Both the position numbers and the translations under genes were made by a program. Of a DNA stretch of 16,217 nucleotides, positions 6,391-13,553 are shown piece by piece. Source of the DNA: Maritalea sp047634455 (lineage in GTDB: Bacteria; Pseudomonadota; Alphaproteobacteria; Rhizobiales; Devosiaceae); assembly GCF_047634455.1 (NCBI RefSeq), contig NZ_JBLIAI010000061.1, positions 1-16,217 on the forward strand, written 5' to 3'. Every line of letters begins with the position of its first letter. Within the stretch, counting starts at the first letter, position 1. Under the pieces are notes generated by a model that saw only the letters and a list, made by a program, of their open reading frames with translations, had not been told where the DNA came from and made no database searches.

Positions 6391-7001
6391 GCTGAAATCT
6401 CATCCAACCCATATTCATACATGCCAAGGGCTTTGAGCGTGGTTTGTGCGGCGAGCAACAACTCGTCTTCGCTCCGCACGACTTTGCACATGACATTCAG
6501 TCCCATAAGCAGGTTCTGCAAACTAAGCGCCATGGCGCGGGTATCAAGATCACGCGGGAACTCCTTTGAGGCAACGCCCCAATTGAGGATGGTTTGAATT
6601 TGGTTGATCGAGCCAAGCACCAAATTTTCCAGCACTGGGCTAAGCACCTCGTTATGGTTGGACAATTCAGCCACCGAGTTGATGGCGAAGCACCCCCGCG
6701 CCTGCGGATCATCGGCGCGCGCCGCACATGCTTCGCGGAAAACTAACGTCAGCAGCATTTTCACATCAATTGGCGGGAATGCGAGCGCCAACGCATAGTC
6801 AGGCGACTGCTTGCAATAGTTCTGCAACGCCTCTTGAAACAATGCCTCACGCGAGCCGAACGCATTGTAAAAGCTCGAGCGGGTGATGCCCAATTGCTCT
6901 GATAGCGCTTTGACGGACGACGCCTCATAGCCATCGCGCCAGATGATGTGCATGGCATCATCAATGGCTTGTTCGCGGTCAAATGCTGTTGGGCGGCCCA
7001 T
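6387..7001 (-). CDS. TetR/AcrR-family transcriptional repressor
   Basis: The 204-residue protein has an N-terminal TetR HTH at about residues 8-58 (FDREQAIDDAM..., with SEQLGITRSSFYNAFGSREALF as the recognition region) and an all-helical ligand domain. The sequence ARGCFAINSVAEL at ~107-119 is typical of one large TetR subgroup. The start MGRPTAFDRE is the usual beginning for this type. It diverges from the DUF1330 gene, and the 97 bp between them hold two pairs of TGTACA-like boxes. It therefore most likely represses itself and that gene; the ligand is unknown. Its stop codon lies inside a REP-like repeat, so the last residues may have been altered by repeat insertion. Confidence 0.9.
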   Translation of the reverse strand: MGRPTAFDREQAIDDAMHIIWRDGYEASSVKALSEQLGITRSSFYNAFGSREALFQEALQNYCKQSPDYALALAFPPIDVKMLLTLVFREACAARADDPQARGCFAINSVAELSNHNEVLSPVLENLVLGSINQIQTILNWGVASKEFPRDLDTRAMALSLQNLLMGLNVMCKVVRSEDELLLAAQTTLKALGMYEYGLDEISA

Positions 7002-7014
7002 ATTCGATCCTTTT

Positions 7015-7064
7015 TTTGTACAAGTGTGTACAAATCAATTGAATTTTGTGTACAGCTCTGTATA
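7015..7064. promoter_or_regulatory. Two paired TGTACA-type operators for the TetR regulator
   Basis: TTTGTACA (7015-7022) and TGTACAAA (7027-7034) form a perfect inverted repeat with a 4-nt spacer. A second, weaker pair, TGTACA (7049-7054) and TGTATA (7059-7064), has the same 10-bp spacing. The two pairs lie 32 bp apart between divergent genes, consistent with two TetR dimers. Confidence 0.65.
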
Positions 7065-7098
7065 AAACAAACCCTACGAAAATTCAATGGAGGTTAAA

Positions 7099-7392
7099 AT
7101 GAGCGCATTTGTGATCGCTACAGCAAAAATCAAAGACAAAGTAAAATTCGGTGAATATGGCAAAGCCGCGGCACAAACATTAGCGACCCATGGCGGCACT
7201 TTGGTCAGACGCGGACAGTATAGCGCAACCCTGGCCGGTGAAGGCGAACACCAAGGTGTTGCGGTTCTTGAGTTCCCAGATATGGATGCCTTGAACGCAT
7301 GGTTTAACTCGCCTGACTACCAGGCGGTGGTGCCCCTGAGAAATGAAGCCTGTGATATGACGATCACCAGCTATGCAACGCCTGCCGCATAA
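7099..7392 (+). CDS. DUF1330-family small protein
   Basis: The 97-residue protein has the alpha/beta ferredoxin-like pattern of DUF1330: MSAFVIATAKIKD, then FGEYGKAA, GGTLVRRG, VLEFPDMDALNAWFNSPDYQ and a final strand. The family is found widely in proteobacteria, often under TetR control; no general reaction is assigned to it. I chose the ATG at 7099 because TGGAGG at 7088-7093 is well spaced; the upstream ATG at 7087 overlaps that site. It is single, with a hairpin at 7415-7449 behind it. Control by the divergent TetR gene is likely from the shared operators. Confidence 0.85.
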   Translation: MSAFVIATAKIKDKVKFGEYGKAAAQTLATHGGTLVRRGQYSATLAGEGEHQGVAVLEFPDMDALNAWFNSPDYQAVVPLRNEACDMTITSYATPAA

Positions 7393-7414
7393 TCAATTCA
7401 GTTTGGAAGTACAA

Positions 7415-7459
7415 ATTGACCCTGCGTCAAGTCTACTTGCTGGGTCAATATCCTTTTAT
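7415..7459 (+). terminator. Possible terminator after the DUF1330 gene
   Basis: ATTGACCC (7415-7422) and GGGTCAAT (7442-7449) are perfect complements, enclosing a nested CAAG-tcta-CTTG. The following bases (ATATCCTTTTATC) contain only a short T-run, so termination may be weak. Confidence 0.4.
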
Positions 7460-7652
7460 CGATTTTCCTACATATATGTACAAAACTAGCCCTTTTTGAA
7501 CAACCCGCCTTGAACTGCATGAACGAATCTCCACCAAGACGTAAAAATGCGCCATTCGGCCACAGACACTCCGCCCGGATTTATTGCACGCGATCCCGTA
7601 ATGCTTTGTTTTTAAAGATAAAATTAGCGTATTGTGCAGCTTTCAACTTTGC
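7460..7652. other. Non-coding stretch upstream of the atp promoter
   Basis: I see no gene. There is one further TGTACA box at 7478-7483 inside CATATATGTACAAAAC, without a partner 10 bp away. The rest is unremarkable leader upstream of the atp promoter at 7653. Confidence 0.5.
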
Positions 7653-7681
7653 TTGACACGCTAAATCTCTCCCCTTATGTT
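7653..7681 (+). promoter_or_regulatory. Promoter of the F0 ATP synthase operon
   Basis: TTGACA (7653-7658), a consensus -35, is followed after exactly 17 nt by TATGTT (7676-7681). Transcription would start near 7688, leaving a leader of about 55 nt before atpI. It is the best promoter-like sequence in the window. Confidence 0.65.
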
Positions 7682-7742
7682 GCGCCCAACTTTGAGGGAT
7701 GCCTTTGCATCGCGGATTTGGCTGGTTTAAGGGAGTTGGTCG

Positions 7743-8141
7743 ATGCCCAGTTCTAACAATCAGACAAGCGATAAGAAGGCATCAGGTTCGACTGGAATTC
7801 GATCAGAAGAGACACGCGCTTTAGCTGAAAAGATACATTCAGCAAAAAAAGATGCGGGTTTGATGGTTGAAAAAAAATCGGGCATCCACCTCACCGGTCA
7901 TGCGCGAGCGGCCCGATTGGGCACAGAATTTATCGCAGCAATATTGGTGGGCGCGGGCATTGGTTATTTTGCTGATGTGATGTTTGGCACTGCGCCATGG
8001 CTCATGTTGGTAATGGTGTTGGTGGGATTTGCCGCTGGCGTTTTGAATGTGGTGCGAAGCGCCAACGAGATGAATACCGAGGCGGTGATTACACCGGATA
8101 TGGATTTGGGACCGGAAAACGACGATGTCGACGACGGTTGA
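7743..8141 (+). CDS. atpI: ATP synthase protein I (AtpI/AtpZ-like)
   Basis: The 132-residue protein has a long polar N-terminus and two membrane segments, about residues 60-79 (LGTEFIAAILVGAGIGYFAD) and 84-105. An acidic C-terminus (PENDDVDDG) follows. Proteins of this kind open F0 operons and help assemble the c-ring or take part in magnesium handling; they are not part of the finished enzyme. The ATG follows GGGAG about 8 nt upstream. The next gene, atpB, starts 21 nt after the stop. It is recognised by position, length and topology more than by sequence. Confidence 0.88.
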   Translation: MPSSNNQTSDKKASGSTGIRSEETRALAEKIHSAKKDAGLMVEKKSGIHLTGHARAARLGTEFIAAILVGAGIGYFADVMFGTAPWLMLVMVLVGFAAGVLNVVRSANEMNTEAVITPDMDLGPENDDVDDG

Positions 8142-8162
8142 ACAATAAATAAGGGCTGAAAC

Positions 8163-8930
8163 GTGGCAATCCCAGATAAAGTCGACCCAATTCACCAGTT
8201 TGCAATTACCGATATCTTTTCTATCGGTGGAGAAGATGCTGGCTTCAATATTGCGTTCACCAACTCTGCTTTGTTTATGGTGATCAATGTTTTGGCGATT
8301 TCAGCTTTCCTGATTTTGTCAACAAGCGGTCGTGGCTTGGTTCCGGGCCGATTACAGCTGTTGTCTGAGATGCTTTATGAGTTTGTCGCCAACATGGTGC
8401 GCAGCTCGGCCGGATCAGAGGGCATGAAGTTCTTCCCGTTCGTGTTCTCACTGTTCATGTTTGTGCTGGTTGCCAATTTGATCGGCATGGTGCCTTACTT
8501 CTTCACCATCACCAGTCACATCATCGTCACCTTTGCTTTGGCAATGCTGGTGATCACCGTGGTGCTGGTTTATGGCTTCATGAAGAACGGGCTTGGCTTT
8601 TTGAAATTGTTTGTGCCCGCAGGCGTACCTGGCTACGTATTGCCTATCGTGATCCCGATTGAGATCGTTTCGTTTCTCTCGCGGCCGATCAGTTTGTCAG
8701 TTCGTTTGTTCGCCAACATGTTGGCGGGTCACATCACGTTGAAGGTTTTCGCTGGCTTTATCGTTACCTTGTCATCATTTGGATTTGTGGGCTGGCTTGG
8801 TGCCATTCTGCCCTTCTCGATGACAGTTGCCCTGACAGCGCTTGAATTTTTGGTCTCAGCTTTGCAAGCTTATGTGTTTGCGGTTTTGACCTCCATGTAT
8901 CTCAATGATGCAATTCACCCATCGCATTAG
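8163..8930 (+). CDS. atpB: F0F1 ATP synthase subunit a
   Basis: Subunit a forms the proton half-channels beside the c-ring. The 255-residue protein has at least five hydrophobic segments and the essential arginine R181 within PISLSVRLFANMLAGH, the family hallmark. The C-terminal LEFLVSALQAYVFAVLTSMYL is also typical. The start is a GTG at 8163 followed by AIPDKVDPIHQF, and the N-terminus matches the short alphaproteobacterial form. It follows atpI closely and precedes atpE after 83 nt that include a small hairpin (8950-8969). Length and motifs indicate an intact gene. Confidence 0.97.
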   Translation: MAIPDKVDPIHQFAITDIFSIGGEDAGFNIAFTNSALFMVINVLAISAFLILSTSGRGLVPGRLQLLSEMLYEFVANMVRSSAGSEGMKFFPFVFSLFMFVLVANLIGMVPYFFTITSHIIVTFALAMLVITVVLVYGFMKNGLGFLKLFVPAGVPGYVLPIVIPIEIVSFLSRPISLSVRLFANMLAGHITLKVFAGFIVTLSSFGFVGWLGAILPFSMTVALTALEFLVSALQAYVFAVLTSMYLNDAIHPSH

Positions 8931-8949
8931 TTGAGTAACGAAAATCGTC

Positions 8950-8969
8950 GGTTTCCAAGGGTGGAAATC
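8950..8969 (+). other. Small hairpin in the atpB-atpE gap
   Basis: GGTTTCCA-aggg-TGGAAATC forms an 8-bp stem including one G-T pair. It lies 45 nt before the atpE start with no T-tract, so it is more likely an RNA-stability or processing element than a terminator. Confidence 0.4.
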
Positions 8970-9013
8970 GGCAAAACAGAACATCGCATTGACGCTTTGA
9001 AAGGAATTTAAAA

Positions 9014-9241
9014 ATGGAAGCAGAAGCAGCAAAATTTATTGGTGCAGGTATTGCCAGTGTGGGCATGGCCGGCGCTGCAATGGGCGTGGGTAACATTTTT
9101 GGCAATTACTTGTCAGGCGCGTTGCGCAACCCATCTGCCGCACAAAGCCAGTTCGGTAACTTGATCTTTGGTTTTGCGGTAACAGAAGCTTTGGGCATTT
9201 TCTCATTCTTGATCGCCCTATTGCTATTGTTCGCCGTTTAA
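9014..9241 (+). CDS. atpE: F0F1 ATP synthase subunit c
   Basis: The 75-residue protein forms the two-helix hairpin of the rotor ring. The polar loop RNP lies at 38-40 and the proton-carrying carboxylate is E58 in FAVTEALGIF. The glycine-rich first helix (GAGIASVGMAGAAMGVG) is typical. Using Glu rather than Asp, and no extra sodium-site residues that I can identify, fits a proton-driven alphaproteobacterial enzyme. The ATG has AAGGAA about 8 nt upstream, a good site for a highly translated gene. A strong hairpin follows at 9262-9299. Confidence 0.97.
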   Translation: MEAEAAKFIGAGIASVGMAGAAMGVGNIFGNYLSGALRNPSAAQSQFGNLIFGFAVTEALGIFSFLIALLLLFAV

Positions 9242-9261
9242 TTTCACGGCAAGCGAATTTG

Positions 9262-9299
9262 GGCAGCCCACTGACATATTTCAATATGCTTGGGCTGCC
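9262..9299 (+). other. Two-tier hairpin between atpE and atpF'
   Basis: GGCAGCCCA (9262-9270) pairs perfectly with TGGGCTGCC (9291-9299); inside it CATATT (9275-9280) pairs with AATATG (9283-9288). No T-tract follows. It may protect the 3' end of a processed atpE message or partly reduce read-through, helping to make more subunit c than b. Confidence 0.6.
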
Positions 9300-9392
9300 T
9301 AAACTTACCGACCTGACGATCAGGCATTGACGCTGGCAGGATATTCCAATTCGGTATATCAAGGGGCCAGCATAAGAATTTTGGGTATCCAG

Positions 9393-9986
9393 ATGGCAAG
9401 CAATACAACCACATCACACGATACGGAAGCCACACAAGCGACTGAACTTGAGCTAGAAACTCAGTCGTCCACAGTGGCGGAAGGTGGCGAAGCTGCCGAT
9501 GTGTTTCCACCGTTTGATCCGGCGAGTTTTGGTTCTCAGCTTTTGTGGTTGGCGCTAAGCTTTGCGGCACTTTACATTTTGATGAGCAAGATTGCGCTAC
9601 CGCGGATCGGCGAAATCTTGGAAGTGCGGCGTGATCGAATTGAAGGTGATTTGGCTGAAGCCGAACGTCTTCGGCAAAAAACCGACCAAGCCATCGAAGC
9701 CTACGAGACCGATTTGGCGAACGCTCGAAAAAAAGCGCATACAATGGCTGAAGAGGCCCGCGACAGCATTCGCAAGGACTTGGACGCGAAGCGCGTTGGC
9801 GTTGAGACAGATCTGGCTAAGAAAATGGCGACGGCTGAAAGCCGCATCCAGTCCACAAAGACTGAAGCGCTTGGTCATGTTGACGAAATCGCATCAGACA
9901 CAGCACACGCATTGGTGACAAATCTTTTGGGTCGTACGGCACAAAAGCTCACCAAGGACGCTGTTGCTAAAGTCGTGAAGGGATAA
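9393..9986 (+). CDS. atpF': F0F1 ATP synthase subunit b'
   Basis: Subunit b' pairs with b as the peripheral stalk in photosynthetic bacteria and alphaproteobacteria. From the ATG at 9393 the product has 197 residues. A Thr/Glu-rich N-terminus of about 40 residues precedes PPFDPASFGSQLLWLALSFAALYILMSKI, the membrane segment, and LPRIGEILEVRRDRIEGDLAEAE starts the long coiled coil. The start is not certain: no strong Shine-Dalgarno precedes 9393, and a TTG at 9327 would add 22 unlikely residues. The stop lies 5 nt before the atpF start. The gene is distinguished from atpF by the LPRIGEIL segment. Confidence 0.93.
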   Translation: MASNTTTSHDTEATQATELELETQSSTVAEGGEAADVFPPFDPASFGSQLLWLALSFAALYILMSKIALPRIGEILEVRRDRIEGDLAEAERLRQKTDQAIEAYETDLANARKKAHTMAEEARDSIRKDLDAKRVGVETDLAKKMATAESRIQSTKTEALGHVDEIASDTAHALVTNLLGRTAQKLTKDAVAKVVKG

Positions 9987-9991
9987 AAGTA

Positions 9992-10480
9992 ATGGACGCA
10001 ACAGCACTCGCAACCCTGTGGATTTTTATTGGCCTGCTGACTTTCCTTGGCATTCTGATCTATTTTGGCGTACCAAAAACTGTTTTGGGTCTGTTGGATA
10101 GCAAAGTCCAAAAGATTGCTGACGATCTGAATGACGCCAAACAATTGCGCGAAGAAGCGCAAAGCCTATTGGCTGAATATGAGCGCAAGCGACAGGCCGC
10201 TGAAGAAGAGGCGCAAGAAATCATTGACGCGGCAAAATCTGAAGCCGTTCGATTGACCCAGGAAGCGCAAACTGCATTGGAAGATTTGATCACACGCCGC
10301 ACCAAAGCGGTAGAAGAAAAAATCGCCCAAGCCGAGAGCCAAGCAATTGCTGATGTTCGTGCGCGCTCTGCTGATATCGCTGTGGAAGCTGCACGTCACG
10401 TGCTGATGGATAAGATGGGCGAGAAAGGCGACGATCTTGTTGCTCAAGCCATCAAAGATGTTTCTGCAAGCTTGAACTAA
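9992..10480 (+). CDS. atpF: F0F1 ATP synthase subunit b
   Basis: The 162-residue protein has a membrane helix at about residues 7-29 (ATLWIFIGLLTFLGILIYFG), then KTVLGLLDSKVQKIADDLNDA and a long charged coiled coil rich in Ala, Glu and Arg. It forms the stator stalk with b' and anchors delta. It is shorter and more conventional than b'. The ATG lies 5 nt after the b' stop, with GGGATAAAAG from the end of b' serving as ribosome site, so the two are translationally linked. It is the last gene of this operon, followed by a terminator at 10508-10531. The F1 genes must lie elsewhere, as is usual in this group. Confidence 0.95.
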   Translation: MDATALATLWIFIGLLTFLGILIYFGVPKTVLGLLDSKVQKIADDLNDAKQLREEAQSLLAEYERKRQAAEEEAQEIIDAAKSEAVRLTQEAQTALEDLITRRTKAVEEKIAQAESQAIADVRARSADIAVEAARHVLMDKMGEKGDDLVAQAIKDVSASLN

Positions 10481-10507
10481 TTCCAAACCATTACCGATAC
10501 AAATTCC

Positions 10508-10531
10508 AACGGGTCCTTTTGGGCCCGTTTT
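10508..10531 (+). terminator. Rho-independent terminator of the F0 operon
   Basis: AACGGGTCC (10508-10516) pairs with GGGCCCGTT (10521-10529) around a TTTT loop, with one G-T pair. The stem runs into a short GTTTTGG T-run. It lies 27 nt after the atpF stop. Confidence 0.7.
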
Positions 10532-10636
10532 GGTGTCTGCAAAATGATCTAACGGCAAAAATGGTCTTGTGAATGCCGCAACTAGGCACAACAATGCCAC
10601 AAGATTCTAGCCCCCAAACCAGCCAAGTAGCGCCCC

Positions 10637-12001
10637 ATGCCAACCACGATCATCAAAGACGCCAGTATTGTTGTAACAATGGACAATGCGCGCCGCGAGC
10701 TGAAGAAGACAGATATCCGGATTGCGGATGGTGTTATTGTCGAGATCGGCACCAACCTTATTGGCGACCAACTCGTTGGCGACCAACTTGTTGGCGACAC
10801 CCTTGTCGATGCCACTGGCTGCGTGGTGACACCCGGTCTTGTGAACACCCACCACCATTTGTTTCAAACCATGACCCGTGCTGTGCCTGGTGGGCAGGAC
10901 GCGCTGCTGTTTGGGTGGTTGCAGACCTTGTACCCGATTTGGTCGCGCATGGGGCCTGAGCACATGTTTGTTTCGGCGCAAGTGGGATTGGCAGAGCTTG
11001 CTCTGTCTGGCTGCTCGATGTCGTCCGATCATTTGTACCTTTACCCAAACGGGTCAAAACTCGACGATACGATAGAAGCGGCAAAATCTATCGGCCTGCG
11101 GTTTCACGCCACACGCGGCTCCATGTCGATTGGTGAAAGCGATGGCGGGCTGCCCCCAGACCACTTAGTGGAAAACGAGGCGCAAATACTTGAAGACAGT
11201 ATTCGGGTCATTGATACATTCCATGATCCAAATGAAGGCGCAATGGTGCGGGTCGGCCTTGCCCCCTGCTCGCCATTTTCTGTTAGCCGTGATTTGATGC
11301 GCAACAGCGCTTTATTGGCACGCGACAAAGGCGTTATGCTGCACACGCATTTGGCCGAGAATGATGAGGACATCGCCTATAGTTTGGAAAAGTTCGGCTG
11401 TCGCCCTGGGCAGTATGCGCAGGATTTGGGTTGGGTCGGTGAAGATGTGTGGCACGCCCATTGTGTGAAACTGGACACAACAGAAATTGATCTGTTCAGC
11501 CGAACCGGCACCGGGGTGGCACATTGTCCTTGCTCGAACTGTCGGTTGGGTTCTGGCATCGCACCGGTGCGCCAGATGCGCGATGCTGGCGTCAAAGTGG
11601 GCTTGGGGGTTGATGGCTCCGCTTCTAACGATGCGGGGCACATGCTGAGCGAAGCAAGGCAAGCTTTGTTGCTGCAACGGGTGCAAAATGGCGCAGATGC
11701 TATGTCCGCCCGCGAAACGCTGGAAATCGCCACGCTTGGTGGCGCAAAGGTGCTTGGCCGTCATGATTGCGGATCGATTGAAATTGGCAAACGGGCCGAC
11801 ATTGCAATTTGGGACTTGAACAATATTGCCGCCGCCGGCAATTGGGACCCGGTGGCAGCGCTGGTGCTCACGGGTCCACACAATGTGCGCGTTTTATTTG
11901 TTGAAGGCCGTGCGATTGTGCAAGACGGCCATTTGGTTGGCAACGATATGGGACAAATGATTGAGCGCCATAACAGGCTTGCACATGGGCTTGCCGAGTA
12001 G
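10637..12001 (+). CDS. 8-oxoguanine deaminase-like amidohydrolase
   Basis: The 454-residue protein belongs to the cytosine/guanine-deaminase branch of the amidohydrolase superfamily. Metal and catalytic residues are visible: H72-x-H74 in NTHHHLFQTMTR, H238 and E241 in HTHLAEN, H273/H275 in WHAHC and D326 in GVDGSASND. The THHH and CPCSN segments are those I associate with 8-oxoguanine deaminase, which converts free 8-oxoguanine to urate; related enzymes use triazines or other amino-heterocycles, so substrate is not certain. Residues ~41-55 (LIGDQLVGDQLVGDT) come from a 15-bp tandem repeat in a surface strand near the N-terminus, absent from relatives as I know them. The start at 10637 has no clear Shine-Dalgarno. 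Confidence 0.85.
   Translation: MPTTIIKDASIVVTMDNARRELKKTDIRIADGVIVEIGTNLIGDQLVGDQLVGDTLVDATGCVVTPGLVNTHHHLFQTMTRAVPGGQDALLFGWLQTLYPIWSRMGPEHMFVSAQVGLAELALSGCSMSSDHLYLYPNGSKLDDTIEAAKSIGLRFHATRGSMSIGESDGGLPPDHLVENEAQILEDSIRVIDTFHDPNEGAMVRVGLAPCSPFSVSRDLMRNSALLARDKGVMLHTHLAENDEDIAYSLEKFGCRPGQYAQDLGWVGEDVWHAHCVKLDTTEIDLFSRTGTGVAHCPCSNCRLGSGIAPVRQMRDAGVKVGLGVDGSASNDAGHMLSEARQALLLQRVQNGADAMSARETLEIATLGGAKVLGRHDCGSIEIGKRADIAIWDLNNIAAAGNWDPVAALVLTGPHNVRVLFVEGRAIVQDGHLVGNDMGQMIERHNRLAHGLAE
10757..10801 (+). repeat. 15-bp tandem repeat inside the deaminase gene
   Basis: Three units of 15 bp with the pattern CTYRTTGGCGACCAA start at 10757, 10772 and 10787; the third ends ACACC. They encode LIGDQ-LVGDQ-LVGDT. 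The frame is kept, so the gene stays open. Confidence 0.85.
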
Positions 12002-12025
12002 GCAGCGTTTTGTCTGGCGCACCTG

Positions 12026-12487
12026 TTATGCCGGCGGGTTGAGTTGCAATCGCATATGCGGCAATTTGCGGCCTGCAATGGAGCCGGATGCAATCGTGCC
12101 GAATTGCTTAAATCCCATTCTTTCATAAAACGGGGCGGCGCCCGGATCTGCAACCACATTCATAATGGTCGCGCCTTTTTCCCGCGCGGTTTCCAATGCC
12201 CATCGGAACAAGGTTCGACCAACACCTTTGCCAATCCATTTGGGATCAATAAACAGTTTTTCCAATTCAGCCGTAGTGCCATCAAGGACAAGATGAATAA
12301 CGCCAGCGGATGCACCATCATCGTCCGCCACCATCACGTAGTCGTTGTCCAGATTGGCTTTGGTCAGCGTCAGCTCTTCGCGGCAAGCTTCAATGAATGC
12401 CCGATCATATTTCCAATAGGCTTTGGAGCGCAGACATAGCTCGCTGAGGCTGGGCAGTTCATAAAGATGCGCTTGGCGAATTTTCAT
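12026..12487 (-). CDS. GNAT-family N-acetyltransferase
   Basis: The 153-residue protein has the GNAT fold. Motif A appears as LEKLFIDPKWIGKGVGRTLFRWALETA (about 75-101), with the acetyl-CoA pyrophosphate loop IGKGVG; the last part, GAAPFYERMGFKQFG, is the usual motif B. The ATG at 12485-12487 starts MKIRQAHLYELPSL, the normal N-terminus for the family; a longer frame from 12535 is unlikely. It converges on the deaminase gene with only 24 nt between the stops and no clear terminator. The substrate cannot be told from sequence. Confidence 0.88.
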   Translation of the reverse strand: MKIRQAHLYELPSLSELCLRSKAYWKYDRAFIEACREELTLTKANLDNDYVMVADDDGASAGVIHLVLDGTTAELEKLFIDPKWIGKGVGRTLFRWALETAREKGATIMNVVADPGAAPFYERMGFKQFGTIASGSIAGRKLPHMRLQLNPPA

Positions 12488-12616
12488 ATTATGGCCCCAA
12501 AAATCACTGCAACGGACCGTGAAAACTTGCCACAAAACGAGACGTTGCGCAAAAGCAAAAAATATACCCTAAATGAGTTCCTTCCATGCCATTTTCCATA
12601 TTGTTGAAAACTGACA

Positions 12617-12647
12617 TTGACTTAAACCTTAGTTCAACTGATAGTTT
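12617..12647 (+). promoter_or_regulatory. Putative MerR-type promoter with long spacer
   Basis: TTGACT (12617-12622) is followed after 19 nt by TAGTTT (12642-12647), a weak -10. The 19-bp spacer is typical of promoters that MerR-family activators bend into shape. The spacer holds an imperfect dyad: TAAAC...AGTT-c-AACT...GTTTA. It would drive the genes from 12681. Confidence 0.45.
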
Positions 12648-12680
12648 AGATGTTATCCGATGAACACAAGGAAAAAACTC

Positions 12681-13016
12681 ATGGATAACAACACTGAAAC
12701 TACCCCAATTGCCTGCGCCCTGACAGGGGAAGCACAACGCAGCGAAACAAAACGATTTCGAACAGAACTTGTACCTCATATTCTTGAGCGTGAGCTATTA
12801 GTGAATGGCGCAAAATTTGTCTTCTCAAATACTGACAGTGCCAAGCAAAGCGTCGAGCGGCTCGTTTCCATCGATATGGGTTGCTGCACTTTTCTCAACC
12901 ACGAAGTCGAGACATTTGATGATACGATAGTGCTGACGGTCACAAGCGAAGGTGAAGGCATTGCGTTAGCCCAACAATTTCTAAATGAGTTGGAGCACAG
13001 TAATGGCCGTTGTTAG
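12681..13016 (+). CDS. Small CC-x-F protein of a MerR-linked cluster
   Basis: The 111-residue protein starts at ATG 12681, with AAGGA at 12668-12672; an ATG at 12660 lies upstream of that site. Visible features are IACALTGEAQRSETKRF at the N-terminus, an amphipathic middle, and SIDMGCCTFLNHEVETFDDTIVLTV, where C68-C69-x-F71 is the fixed element. I recognise this pattern (CALT...CC-x-F...) from short proteins often encoded beside MerR regulators and heavy-metal genes, but no reaction is established. Cysteines C12, C68, C69 and C111 could bind metal. The gene overlaps by 14 nt the start of the possible relic at 13003 and precedes merR. Confidence 0.7.
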   Translation: MDNNTETTPIACALTGEAQRSETKRFRTELVPHILERELLVNGAKFVFSNTDSAKQSVERLVSIDMGCCTFLNHEVETFDDTIVLTVTSEGEGIALAQQFLNELEHSNGRC

Positions 13017-13139
13017 CAGCAGTCTAAGGATCGGTTTGACGTTTGGGTGTGCGCCCTCGCCTGTTTAGTGCCATTTATTTTTGGCGCACTTAGCCTAGCG
13101 GATATTGGTATTATCGGAAAAAGCGGCGCGATAAAATAA
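13003..13139 (+). pseudogene. Possible frameshifted remnant of a small membrane-protein gene
   Basis: An ATG at 13003, overlapping the stop of the preceding gene, begins MAVVSSSLRIGLTFG and soon hits TAG at 13066. One frame over, from about 13050, the DNA reads CALACLVPFIFGALSLADI to TAA at 13137-13139. Joined at the GGGTGT stretch the two pieces would make a ~44-residue hydrophobic protein with a Cys-containing membrane segment, reminiscent of small mercury or metal transport proteins. A one-base loss would explain it; so would chance, since the stretch is short. It lies exactly where a third operon gene before merR would sit. Confidence 0.35.
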
Positions 13140-13151
13140 AGGATACAACAA

Positions 13152-13553
13152 ATGAAAATCGGTGTGGCTGCTAAGAAGCTTGGTATCACGAGCTCGGCAA
13201 TCCGTTTTTACGAACGCAAAGGCCTGATCCGACCAATAGGTCGGGTCTCAGGCCGTCGTGAGTTGGACGAACAAACGCTGCTAACTCTTCAGTTTCTAAA
13301 GTTAGCGCAATCGGCCGGCTTTACGTTGGTTGAAGCCACTGATCTATTGTCTCTTGGTTTTGGCACGGCAAGAGAAGCGCAAGACTGGCAAACGTTTCTT
13401 GATGAGAAACAAGAGCAAGTTCAACAAAGAATAGACGATCTCCGTCGCATGGCGTCAATGCTTGAACAATTTAAAAAGTGTGAATGTGTCGATTTGAAAG
13501 ACTGCATGACTGCTCCGCAGTCCTCAGAATTTGGGACTAGAGATTTTGGTTGA
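13152..13553 (+). CDS. MerR-family regulator with SoxR-like cysteines
   Basis: The 133-residue protein has the MerR winged HTH at residues 1-70 (IGVAAKKLGITSSAIRFYERKGLI) and a dimerisation coiled coil at about 80-106. It ends in a cysteine loop: C110-x-C112-x5-C118 (KKCECVDLKDC). In SoxR the cluster is C-x2-C-x-C-x5-C; here the first position would be F107, so only the last three cysteines are present. Metal sensors of the family usually have a different spacing. It could bind a metal through three cysteines or be an altered Fe-S sensor. AAGGA lies about 8 nt before the ATG. It probably activates the promoter at 12617. Confidence 0.88.
   Translation: MKIGVAAKKLGITSSAIRFYERKGLIRPIGRVSGRRELDEQTLLTLQFLKLAQSAGFTLVEATDLLSLGFGTAREAQDWQTFLDEKQEQVQQRIDDLRRMASMLEQFKKCECVDLKDCMTAPQSSEFGTRDFG

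Noticed and set aside
10637..12001. A functional link between the 8-oxoguanine deaminase and mutY
   Set aside because: Both deal with oxidised guanine, but they are 7 kb apart, on opposite strands and separated by the atp operon; nothing shows shared control.
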